The position numbers and the translations under genes were made by a program. A DNA stretch of 14,883 nucleotides from JBNKDD01 sp050288085 (GTDB lineage: Bacteria > Chloroflexota > Anaerolineae > Aggregatilineales > UBA3940): NCBI GenBank assembly GCA_050288085.1, contig JBNKDD010000130.1, positions 1-14,883 of the forward strand, given 5' to 3'. Under the pieces are notes generated by a model. That model was not told the DNA's origin, made no database searches, and was given only the letters and a program-made list of their open reading frames with translations. Every line of letters starts with the position of its first letter. Position 1 is the first letter of the stretch. Shown here in pieces: positions 7,965 to 14,360 of this stretch.

Positions 7965-8846
7965 CTACCCACGGACTGCTCCGGCTGTCATCCCCGAAAC
8001 GATCTGGCGCTGGAAGAACATGAACATAATAAACGGTGGGATGGTAATGAGAATGACATCAGCAAACAGAAGATTCCAGCTTGTGCTGAACTGGCTGATG
8101 AAAGCATATAGAGTCAATTGGACGGTGACGTTTTCTGCACCGGGTAGGAAATACAACGGTCCAACGAAATCGTTGTATATAGCAACGGAAGAAACAACAA
8201 CTACCGTTACAATCGCTGGCCGCAGGAGCGGTAAGACGACCGAGAAGAACACGCGAAGCGGACCAGCCCCATCCATGATCGCTGCTTCATCCAGATCACG
8301 CGGAATAGATGACATGAAGGCCCTGAATACCAGAACGGCAAAGGGTAACTGGAATGCAACCTCGATCATGATCATGCCAAACAGCGTTTTGTAAATCCCA
8401 AGCCACTGCATAACAAAGATGGTTGGTACCACAGCCGGGGGGATAATAAGCCCTGCCAGGATGATGCCGCTCACAATCGAGGCAGTTCTATCCTGACGCC
8501 TCTGCATGGTGTAAGCGACCAGAGCGCCCAACAATACAATCAATACGACTGAGAAGACTGTCAGGAGTGTGCTGTTCCACAATGCACGGTACATCCGCCC
8601 ATCCGCGAACGCCAACACCTCTTTAATATTGTCAATTAGCACAAACTCGCCGGGCCAGGAAAACTCCAATAAGGCTGCGCCCTGCTTTGTTTTGGAGGCA
8701 ATCGACAGCATAAACAGGAACGGGATCAAGAAGATTGGACCGATAACGGCCAGGGCAGCAGCATCTAAACCGACGATAGAGAAGAATTTGCGCAGGTTCG
8801 TTGTTTCAGCTCTATGCGATTCAGAGAGAAGTTCGCGTTCGCTCAT
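7965..8846 (-). CDS. ABC sugar transporter permease, MalG-type (CUT1)
   Basis: This is an integral membrane subunit of a carbohydrate importer. Hydrophobic segments appear near residues 27-50, 93-113, 122-148, 155-177, 210-235 and 262-279, giving the expected six helices. The cytoplasmic EAA loop, which contacts the ATPase, reads DLDEAAIMDGAGPLRVFFSV at 184-203 and continues to LRPAI. Length (293) is normal. The ATG overlaps the stop of the preceding permease gene as atga, a typical coupled pair, and GGAG lies eight bases upstream. Substrate specificity cannot be read from the permease. The neighbouring rhamnosidase suggests a rhamnose-containing glycoside (inference). Confidence 0.93.
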   Translation of the reverse strand: MSERELLSESHRAETTNLRKFFSIVGLDAAALAVIGPIFLIPFLFMLSIASKTKQGAALLEFSWPGEFVLIDNIKEVLAFADGRMYRALWNSTLLTVFSVVLIVLLGALVAYTMQRRQDRTASIVSGIILAGLIIPPAVVPTIFVMQWLGIYKTLFGMIMIEVAFQLPFAVLVFRAFMSSIPRDLDEAAIMDGAGPLRVFFSVVLPLLRPAIVTVVVVSSVAIYNDFVGPLYFLPGAENVTVQLTLYAFISQFSTSWNLLFADVILITIPPFIMFMFFQRQIVSGMTAGAVRG

Positions 8847-9721
8847 AGTTCCAACTCCATACGATCAAAGAACGTCATCAATGGATATGCAAAGATAGTG
8901 ACAAGAACGAATAGAACCACATTGCCCGCGGTTGAGATGCCATAGAAACCCGCCTGATATTGCTTGTAGATCACGGATGTAAGCACATCAGAGGCAAAGC
9001 CGGGGCCACCGCCTGTCATCGTCCAGATCAGGTCAAATGTCCGCAGGCCGCCAATGAATGACAGTAGGATCACGGTAAATGTAGCGTTACGGCTCAAGGG
9101 CAGAATAACATGTCGAAACTTAACCCATTCACCACCCTCAAGTGCAGCGGCTTCAAAGTACTCCTGGGGGATAGACTGTATCCCGGCCATGAATATCACC
9201 GTTGCAAACCCTAAACCTCGCCAGACATCTACAATTACAACCGAGTACAACGCTAATTCTGGATTGCCTAACCAGTCGGGGCCTGAGATACCAATTGCGC
9301 CAAGCGCAATGTTGATAAACCCATCGATTGGCTGCATCAGCATGGAGAATGTGATTCCAACAGCAACTGTACTGACCAGAACCGGGAAGAAGATGATAGA
9401 TCTTAACAACCCTTTGAGCTTGAGCTTTGAGGTTAGCAGAATGGCTAGCGGCAGCGAGATGACAACTTTAAGAGCACTGGTTAAAAAGCCATAGATGATT
9501 GTGTTCTTGAGACTGCCGATAAGCTGTGGATTTCTGAAAAATGTTTCGTAGTTTTTCAATCCGATAAACGTCGAGTCGAATAGCGTCCAACGAGTCAGGC
9601 TGAAGTAAAAAGCCAGTGCTGTTGGCACAATAAAAAAGATGAAAAATATAAGTGCTGCTGGAATATAGAACCAGTTGGGATAGGTTCTCAGGATTGACTT
9701 GGGATATATGTTGCCCCTCAT
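8843..9721 (-). CDS. ABC sugar transporter permease, MalF-type (CUT1)
   Basis: This is the partner permease of the importer. The chosen start (ATG at 9719-9721) gives 292 residues beginning MRGNIYPKS and has GGAG six bases upstream. A longer GTG start at 9760 would run through a hairpin arm and has no good ribosome site. Helices begin with FYIPAALIFFIFFIVPTALA, followed by the short periplasmic FSLTRW segment typical of MalF-like permeases. The EAA loop reads QEYFEAAALEGGEWVKFRHV, followed by ILPLSRN. The gene overlaps the MalG-type gene by 4 bp and lies downstream of the binding-protein gene. No ATP-binding subunit is encoded in the window; CUT1 systems often borrow a shared MsmK/UgpC-type ATPase. 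Confidence 0.92.
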   Translation of the reverse strand: MRGNIYPKSILRTYPNWFYIPAALIFFIFFIVPTALAFYFSLTRWTLFDSTFIGLKNYETFFRNPQLIGSLKNTIIYGFLTSALKVVISLPLAILLTSKLKLKGLLRSIIFFPVLVSTVAVGITFSMLMQPIDGFINIALGAIGISGPDWLGNPELALYSVVIVDVWRGLGFATVIFMAGIQSIPQEYFEAAALEGGEWVKFRHVILPLSRNATFTVILLSFIGGLRTFDLIWTMTGGGPGFASDVLTSVIYKQYQAGFYGISTAGNVVLFVLVTIFAYPLMTFFDRMELEL

Positions 9722-9736
9722 AGAAATCTCCATTCG

Positions 9737-9779
9737 GCGTTCTGAGGGCGAGCAGGTCACTACTCAACCCTCAGAACGC
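9737..9779 (-). promoter_or_regulatory. Intercistronic hairpin between binding-protein and permease genes
   Basis: gcgttctgaggg (9737-9748) and ccctcagaacgc (9768-9779) are perfect 12-base complements around a 19-base loop. The hairpin lies between the solute-binding-protein stop (9808) and the chosen MalF start (9721). No T run follows on the minus strand, so it is not a standard terminator. By analogy with the malE-malF intergenic repeats of enteric bacteria, it may protect the upstream mRNA and lower expression of the membrane genes (inference). Confidence 0.6.
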
Positions 9780-9807
9780 TTCAGTATCAAACGCTAGTTC
9801 ATATGAT

Positions 9808-11274
9808 TTACCAGCCAGGCAGCGCCAGTTGAAGTGCCTGCTGTTCAACATCTATGTCGTAGTTTCCTGCGCCAGTTGCGGCTTCCATCTGACCGGAGCC
9901 GACGGCCACCAGTATCTGCTCAAGAGATGGGCCCTTCAGTGGAGAAACAAACTCAAGCGCGGGGCCAGCCTTGCCAGAATCGATGTAGGCAGCAATATCT
10001 TTCACAGCCGGGACGACGGTGTCCGGCAGCGTAGCCCCTTTAATGAGGTATGGCCCACCGGGCTCAACCGCTGAGGTGAGCGCTTCGGTGCCCTCAACTG
10101 AAGCGATAAATGCCAGGAATTCTTTAGCAGCTTCGACGTTTTCTGTTGTTAATGGGATATAGGTTCCGGCTGGCATCCAGATGGTCGCACCATTGGTGGC
10201 CGCATCATTGCCGGGCACAGCAAAGAAGCCGATGTCATCTACCTTGTCAGGGTTGTTCTCTGCAATTGTCGGAAGCGCAAAGGAGAGCATCGGGTAATGG
10301 GCTCCTTCGCCATTAGCCAGCATTTCCAACCCTTGAGCATATGTCGCAGTAGCGTAGCCTTCCTGCCACCATCCATCGTCATAGCCCTGCTGCACGTGTT
10401 CGAAACCTGCCAACGCAGCCGGGGTATCGGCAATCTTTAGCTGATTGCCTGTGTACAGTTCTGCAAAGTCAGGAACTTGCTGCTCAACGTTGTAGTAGTC
10501 GGCCAGGAAGAACAACTGGGAGGTCCATGTATCACCAAATGTCGCGATGACAGGCGTAATGCCAGCCTCGGCAATTGCTTCATTGTTTGCCACAAATTCA
10601 TCCCAGGTTGTGGGGACACTTAATCCCAGCTCTTCATAGATAGCTTTGTTGTAGAGAACCCCGCCACCCATAGCAGTGCCGGTTGGTACACCGTAGATGC
10701 CGTCACCCTGTGATACAGCTGGCAGAAATGCTTCGGAGATGTTGTCGATAAAGGGCTCACCTGACAAGTCAACCAGTGTTCCGCCTGGTTGTAGCGCTTG
10801 CAACAATGAACCTGAGTTGTAGAAGAATATATCTGTCATTTCACCGGTAGCGAGGCGTGTCTTCACCACGTTATCGCCTTCGCCACCTTGCGGGCGGAGC
10901 TCGACCTGGATAGTGACATTAGGATGTAGTTCCATGTAGGCGTTGGCAAGCGCCTCAGCCATTGAGCGTGATACTTCACTATCGTCGGTGAGGTAGGTCA
11001 GGGTAACAGGCTCTTCACCCGCAGCTTCCTCTTCCTCCATCGGCTCTTCCTGCGCCGCCTCTAGTTGCATCTGAAGGTCAGCTAACTGTTCCTCTAATTC
11101 GGCGACAGTGCTTTCATCCGGGGCGGCTTCGAGCTGTTCCTGAAGGTCGGCGACCTGGGCTTCCAGGTCGGACACCTGCTCATCCGCACCGGTGTCAGCA
11201 GGAGCGCTGCAGGCTACCAGCATAACTGCCATCAGGCCGATTAGCAGGCCGTAGATCAAAACTCTTCTTGACAT
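9808..11274 (-). CDS. Sugar ABC transporter solute-binding lipoprotein
   Basis: This is a family 1 extracellular solute-binding protein, the substrate receptor of the importer encoded downstream. The N-terminus is a lipoprotein signal: MSRR, a hydrophobic run, and lipobox LVAC with Cys22 as the lipidated residue. Residues ~34-75 form a predicted coiled coil made of two similar 18-residue units (34-51 and 57-74), followed by an acidic linker (EEPMEEEEAAGEE, 76-88). The binding domain starts near VTLTYLTDD. It shows typical features such as GIYGVPTG, LYNKAIYEELGL, PTTWDEF and a late segment with AAKEFLAFIAS. Length (488) exceeds the usual ~420-440 because of the spacer. GGAGG lies six bases before the ATG. 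The gene is the first of the transport operon, as usual for the most abundant component. Confidence 0.93.
   Translation of the reverse strand: MSRRVLIYGLLIGLMAVMLVACSAPADTGADEQVSDLEAQVADLQEQLEAAPDESTVAELEEQLADLQMQLEAAQEEPMEEEEAAGEEPVTLTYLTDDSEVSRSMAEALANAYMELHPNVTIQVELRPQGGEGDNVVKTRLATGEMTDIFFYNSGSLLQALQPGGTLVDLSGEPFIDNISEAFLPAVSQGDGIYGVPTGTAMGGGVLYNKAIYEELGLSVPTTWDEFVANNEAIAEAGITPVIATFGDTWTSQLFFLADYYNVEQQVPDFAELYTGNQLKIADTPAALAGFEHVQQGYDDGWWQEGYATATYAQGLEMLANGEGAHYPMLSFALPTIAENNPDKVDDIGFFAVPGNDAATNGATIWMPAGTYIPLTTENVEAAKEFLAFIASVEGTEALTSAVEPGGPYLIKGATLPDTVVPAVKDIAAYIDSGKAGPALEFVSPLKGPSLEQILVAVGSGQMEAATGAGNYDIDVEQQALQLALPGW
11053..11175 (-). repeat. Two tandem coiled-coil units inside the binding lipoprotein
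   Basis: The encoded units VSDLEAQVADLQEQLEAA (34-51) and VAELEEQLADLQMQLEAA (57-74) agree at 13 of 18 residues, with a 5-residue joint. Heptad spacing of Leu/Val supports a coiled coil. They lie between the lipidated Cys and the binding domain. Confidence 0.7.
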
Positions 11275-11346
11275 CTTTATCCTCCAAATAGTATCAAAGC
11301 ACGAAATCTTTCTGAATTATTTGGCTGGGCGTATGATGGTCCCCTG

Positions 11347-11352
11347 TGTATA
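11347..11352 (-). promoter_or_regulatory. Candidate -10 box for the transport operon
   Basis: On the minus strand TATACA lies ~72 bp before the binding-protein ATG. No good -35 box stands at the right distance (the best overlaps a T-rich tttttgcat stretch), which would fit an activated or catabolite-controlled promoter. This is a tentative reading by eye. The rest of 11275-11574 holds two inverted repeats and no gene. Confidence 0.35.
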
Positions 11353-11422
11353 ATCCACAATGGCAATGCAAAAAGGACTACACCTTACATCAGTACAGGT
11401 GTGACTATTTGCTTGTTCCCAT

Positions 11423-11464
11423 TCAGGAGATACCGGTTTCTTAGCGGATTGCGGTATCTCCTGA
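11423..11464 (-). promoter_or_regulatory. 13-bp inverted repeat between lacI and the transport operon
   Basis: tcaggagataccg (11423-11435) and cggtatctcctga (11452-11464) are perfect complements around a 16-base loop. It lies ~110 bp after the lacI stop and ~150 bp before the binding-protein start. Neither strand has a clear T tract after it, so a factor-dependent terminator, an mRNA-stabilising hairpin or a protein-binding site are all possible. Confidence 0.5.
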
Positions 11465-11574
11465 TGTTTCTAGCCACCAGCCGGGTTGGATAGAAACGTC
11501 TACACAGAGAAAGAAAGTCTTTTATTGCCCGTTTTTACCTCCTTGATGATCTGATCCAACAATCGTTGTTAGGC

Positions 11575-12627
11575 TTACTTCCTGTACGTGGTAGGTGGTG
11601 GCCCGGTTGACTCGCGAATGATCAACCGGGCAGGATGTTTCTCGGTATGGTGGGGTCTACCTGGCTCCTGGATACGAGCCAATAAAAGCCTAACAGCTAT
11701 GCGGCCTAGGGCTGTGATATCCTTCGATACCGTTGTTAAACGTGGTACTAAGTATTTCGCCATCGGGATGTCATCATAACCCAGCAGTGATATGTCCTCA
11801 GGGACACACAGTCCGGAATCGCTTATGGCTCGCAGTGCGCCGATAGCTAGCAGATCGTTGATGGCAATAATCGCTGTTGGTCGAGGAGAGATGGTAAGCA
11901 GTTCGAGTGTTGCCTGATAACCATCTTCAATGGTAGGGCCGCATTGGACAATCAGGTCATCATCAACGTCCTGCCCGGCGAGGTGTAGGGCTTTTTGATA
12001 GGGCTCAAACCGATCCTTGCCAAGCTCAGGCATTGCCACACCATAGACCAGCCCAATTCGTTGGTGACCCAGTTCACACAGATAGGACACAGCTTCCATA
12101 GAAGCTGTGTAGTAATCGCATGCCACACGATCTACCTCATAATGCACATTGTGATGATCGCTGATCTCTACTATGGGAAGGTGCCGCTTAAAGAACCGGC
12201 TCAGCGAATCGTGGGCTTCTTCAGAAGCAACCGTAAACGATCCCATCAAAATCAACCCGTCGATGCGCCGATGGGATAGGTCTGTGAATATTTCGTTGGC
12301 GTACTCATGTTTGAGGGCAATATTGGATAGGAGTAAGTGATAACCAGCCTCGCGAGCCTCTTGCTCAACCCCTTCGGCTGTTTCCCAGAAGTGCGGATTG
12401 CGAATATCTGGGATGATCAAGCCAAGCGTTTTGGTGTCGCCAGAGCGAAGGGCGCGGGCGCGTGCATCCGGTACATAGCCTAGTTCTTCAATGGCTTCCT
12501 GAACACGTTGGCAGGTCTCTTCGGAGATTGGAATCCGTCCATCGCTTACTCCATTCAGGACATAAGAGACAGTGGCTCTTGAAACACCGGCCAGGCGAGC
12601 AACATCATTTTGGGTGGGCCTTTTCAT
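11575..12627 (-). CDS. LacI family transcriptional repressor
   Basis: This is a DNA-binding sugar-responsive regulator. The N-terminal helix-turn-helix reads QNDVARLAGVSRATVSYVLN (6-25). The hinge region (PDARARALRSG, 53-63) has the conserved Leu60 that in this family inserts at a central CG step of the operator. The effector-binding domain starts with TLGLIIPDIRNPHF and includes HRRIDGLILMGS, GHQRIGLVYG, TAIIAINDLLAIGAL and the closing SLLGYDDIPMAKYLVPRLTT. The 350 residues are normal for a full-length member. The start ATG has no strong ribosome site. It lies upstream of, and in the same direction as, the transport and glycosidase genes, so it is probably their local repressor and self-regulating. 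Its inducer is unknown; a rhamnose-containing sugar is a guess from context. Confidence 0.94.
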   Translation of the reverse strand: MKRPTQNDVARLAGVSRATVSYVLNGVSDGRIPISEETCQRVQEAIEELGYVPDARARALRSGDTKTLGLIIPDIRNPHFWETAEGVEQEAREAGYHLLLSNIALKHEYANEIFTDLSHRRIDGLILMGSFTVASEEAHDSLSRFFKRHLPIVEISDHHNVHYEVDRVACDYYTASMEAVSYLCELGHQRIGLVYGVAMPELGKDRFEPYQKALHLAGQDVDDDLIVQCGPTIEDGYQATLELLTISPRPTAIIAINDLLAIGALRAISDSGLCVPEDISLLGYDDIPMAKYLVPRLTTVSKDITALGRIAVRLLLARIQEPGRPHHTEKHPARLIIRESTGPPPTTYRK

Positions 12628-12715
12628 AGTGCTTGGTTTTTGGCCTTTGTCATCTGACTATCGCTCAGGAAAACTGGGAGACTTCCATTCTAAGTTGACA
12701 CTGTCTCGTCTAACC

Positions 12716-12728
12716 TTACACGTGTCAA
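12716..12728 (-). promoter_or_regulatory. Candidate LacI-type operator at the lacI transcription start
   Basis: On the minus strand this reads TTGACACGTGTAA, with the 8-base palindrome acacgtgt (12718-12725) centred on CG, the central step preferred by LacI-family proteins. It begins about where transcription from the promoter at 12736-12764 should start, a position suited to autorepression. Function is inferred. Confidence 0.45.
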
Positions 12729-12735
12729 TAAACTC

Positions 12736-12764
12736 ATTATAAGGCTAAAATATTTTCTGGTCAA
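12736..12764 (-). promoter_or_regulatory. Sigma-70-like promoter of lacI
   Basis: The minus strand has TTGACC (12759-12764), a 17-base spacer and TATAAT (12736-12741), close to the ideal housekeeping promoter. Transcription would begin near 12729, giving a leader of about 100 bases before the lacI ATG. Confidence 0.7.
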
Positions 12765-12779
12765 GCAATTTTGCTGACC
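12759..12779. promoter_or_regulatory. Inverted repeat overlapping the lacI -35 box
   Basis: ggtcaagcaa (12759-12768) and ttgctgacc (12771-12779) are complementary apart from one extra a, separated by two bases. One arm covers the -35 hexamer. It could be an operator for the local LacI protein or another regulator; no direct evidence. Confidence 0.4.
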
Positions 12780-12884
12780 GGAAATGCACATCCGTTCGAA
12801 AAACAACTCAATTTTGCTCATAAACCTAGCATATCATTTTGAAAATATGTGCGCAGGGTTCGCGGGTACAAGGGATTATCGTAC

Positions 12885-12912
12885 CCTGTGGGGGGTACTT
12901 AGCGTATCCGCG
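12885..12912 (+). repeat. Terminal inverted repeat (lacI side) of the rve-type IS
   Basis: Begins cctgtggggggtacttagc and ends atccgcg. It pairs with 14277-14304 with about five mismatches. Confidence 0.75.
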
Positions 12913-13081
12913 TGAAAAAGCGCTGAAGCTCTGTGTTTCATGCAACTTAGGCAGGTTGGTATCTCAGTCGTTTTGAATGGGAAGCGAACCGTGATCTGAC
13001 TACAAAGATCGGCCAATCGTCAGAAACAGCCGTTTCTAAATCCTGGAGAAAATGAGATATGAAGGTCAGATCGCCGGACAA

Positions 13082-14239
13082 TTATGCAGCACGGCGATAG
13101 TCGTGATGAAGACCTCCCAGTACCGGAAGAGCAATAATGGGACCTTCTTGAGAATTGTCTTGATCTGCTGCACATGGCTGAGGGATTTGTGACGCAATTC
13201 CTTGATGGGGACGCGCATGGTTAAAGTAGTCAACATACTCCCTGACCAGTCGATAGAGTTGGCGGTCACTCAGGATCAGGATGTGGTCCAGGCATTCCCG
13301 GCGGACACTGCCAATGAAGCGCTCACAGATGGCATTAGCTTTTGGTGCCCGGATTGGGGTGCGCAGGACATCAATCATGGTGGAATCCGCTACATGGGTG
13401 AACGCAGTTCCATACTTGTCATCATTGTCACGAATTAGGAAACGCGGTTGTCCCCCATAAGGAGTGGCACCCCGCAGTTGTTGGGCGACCCAGGCATCGC
13501 TCGGAGCCCTGGTCACATTGAAGTAGACTACGCGACGTGAGCTGAGTTCGATGATGAAGAACAGGAAAATCGTGCCGAAGAACAGGTCGAACGTCTGAAC
13601 AAAATCACAGGCCCACATTTCGTGCGCATGATTCTTAATGAAGGTTGCCCAGGTCTGTTTTGACCGGTAAGGAGGCAGTCCTTTTCTCGCCTGCCGCATG
13701 TATTTAGCCACCGTTCGTTTGCTCACCTTATGACCGAGTTTCAGCAGTTCGTCTCGAATGCGTTTTGCTCCCCACAGTCGGTTGTCAACAGCCATCGCCT
13801 GGATCAAAGCCAACGCTTCAGGATCAATCCTGGGCTTGCGGGATGTTGATTTGGATTTCCGTCTCCAGAACAATCGAAACCCCTGACGATGCCATTTCAA
13901 CAGTGTGTCAGGTTTGACGATGAGCAGGGTTTCTTTCCAGCGCTGCACAAGCCTGGAGAGCAGGACCAGCACCAGACGATCCTGCTGTGTCAGTTGTGGC
14001 CGTTTCACCTGTCGTTTGAGCACAATCAACTGCTGGCGCAGCAGGGCATTTTCAGCCATCAAGTCACTCTTGCTGCGTGTCAGATCGAAGGCCGTTCCAA
14101 CAGCCAGCCGGTCATCCCCTAGTCTGGTCGCTTCTTTGAACCAGTCATTGAGATGGTTAAGTACAGCTCTGACATCCTGGATGAGGTTATCTAACAACGG
14201 CGAGAGGAGTTTCAAGTTCAGTCCTTTGGGGGGGTACAA
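13082..14239 (-). CDS. rve-domain (IS481/IS3-like) transposase
   Basis: This is a DDE transposase of the integrase-core type. The N-terminal part has a helix (ENALLRQQLIVLKRQVKRP, 63-81) and KWHRQGFRLFWRRKS, followed by a helix-turn-helix-like segment (LWGAKRIRDELLKLGHKVSK, 155-174, then RTVAKYM). The catalytic core shows Asp212 in WACDFVQT, Asp271 in RDNDDKYG and Glu306 in NAICERFIGSVRRECLDH, a D-34-E spacing. The C-terminus is YFNHARPHQGI and VLGGLHHDYRRAA. All catalytic residues are present and the frame is intact over 385 codons. The start is uncertain: the only start-like codon before an upstream stop is TTG 14239, next to a run of seven G and without a ribosome site. A downstream start such as Met61 is possible. 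Confidence 0.88.
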   Translation of the reverse strand: MYPPKGLNLKLLSPLLDNLIQDVRAVLNHLNDWFKEATRLGDDRLAVGTAFDLTRSKSDLMAENALLRQQLIVLKRQVKRPQLTQQDRLVLVLLSRLVQRWKETLLIVKPDTLLKWHRQGFRLFWRRKSKSTSRKPRIDPEALALIQAMAVDNRLWGAKRIRDELLKLGHKVSKRTVAKYMRQARKGLPPYRSKQTWATFIKNHAHEMWACDFVQTFDLFFGTIFLFFIIELSSRRVVYFNVTRAPSDAWVAQQLRGATPYGGQPRFLIRDNDDKYGTAFTHVADSTMIDVLRTPIRAPKANAICERFIGSVRRECLDHILILSDRQLYRLVREYVDYFNHARPHQGIASQIPQPCAADQDNSQEGPIIALPVLGGLHHDYRRAA

Positions 14240-14276
14240 AGGATTGAATTATACCTCTGGTTTACTCAAGAATCAG

Positions 14277-14304
14277 CTCGGATGAGTTAAGTATCCCCCA
14301 CAGG
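14277..14304 (-). repeat. Terminal inverted repeat (distal side) of the rve-type IS
   Basis: Read on the minus strand it begins cctgtgggggatacttaac and ends atccgag, pairing with 12885-12912. Confidence 0.75.
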
Positions 14305-14360
14305 CTTCTGATCATTCCTCCAAACACTACACAAGATCAGGGCATACACCTTCTCCGATG

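Larger units (their letters stand above)
12885..14304 (-). mobile_element. Complete-looking insertion sequence with rve-type transposase
   Basis: This element of ~1,420 bp is bounded by inverted repeats of about 28 bp (12885-12912 and 14277-14304) that agree at roughly 23 of 28 positions, both starting cctgtggggg with tactta after one variable base. It holds one transposase gene on the minus strand and ~170 bp of non-coding DNA after it. No matching target duplication was seen. It lies about 120 bp beyond the lacI -35 box and separates lacI from the hybrid GH31 frame. Among named families it is closest to IS481/IS3-like rve elements; the exact group is uncertain. Confidence 0.75.

Noticed and set aside
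9722..9760. Longer MalF start at GTG 9760 or ATG 9733
   Set aside because: Neither has a ribosome site, and the extension overlaps a hairpin arm. ATG 9721 has GGAG at the right distance and begins a normal MalF-like N-terminus.
11528..11543. Shine-Dalgarno-like GGAGGTAAAA on the minus strand after lacI
   Set aside because: No ATG, GTG or TTG start follows at a workable distance and no coding frame is evident.
12873..12898. gtaccc/gggtac palindrome at the left IS end as a separate regulatory site
   Set aside because: It overlaps the terminal inverted repeat and is explained by the IS end joining a cc-rich flank.
12875..14314. Target-site duplication around the rve-type IS
   Set aside because: The flanks (ending tcgtac on the left, starting cttctg on the right) show no matching direct repeat for any plausible boundary.
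14305..14345. ctgatc/gatcag inverted repeat as terminator of the hybrid frame
   Set aside because: Only six pairs with a loop of over 20 bases and no T run, too weak to call.
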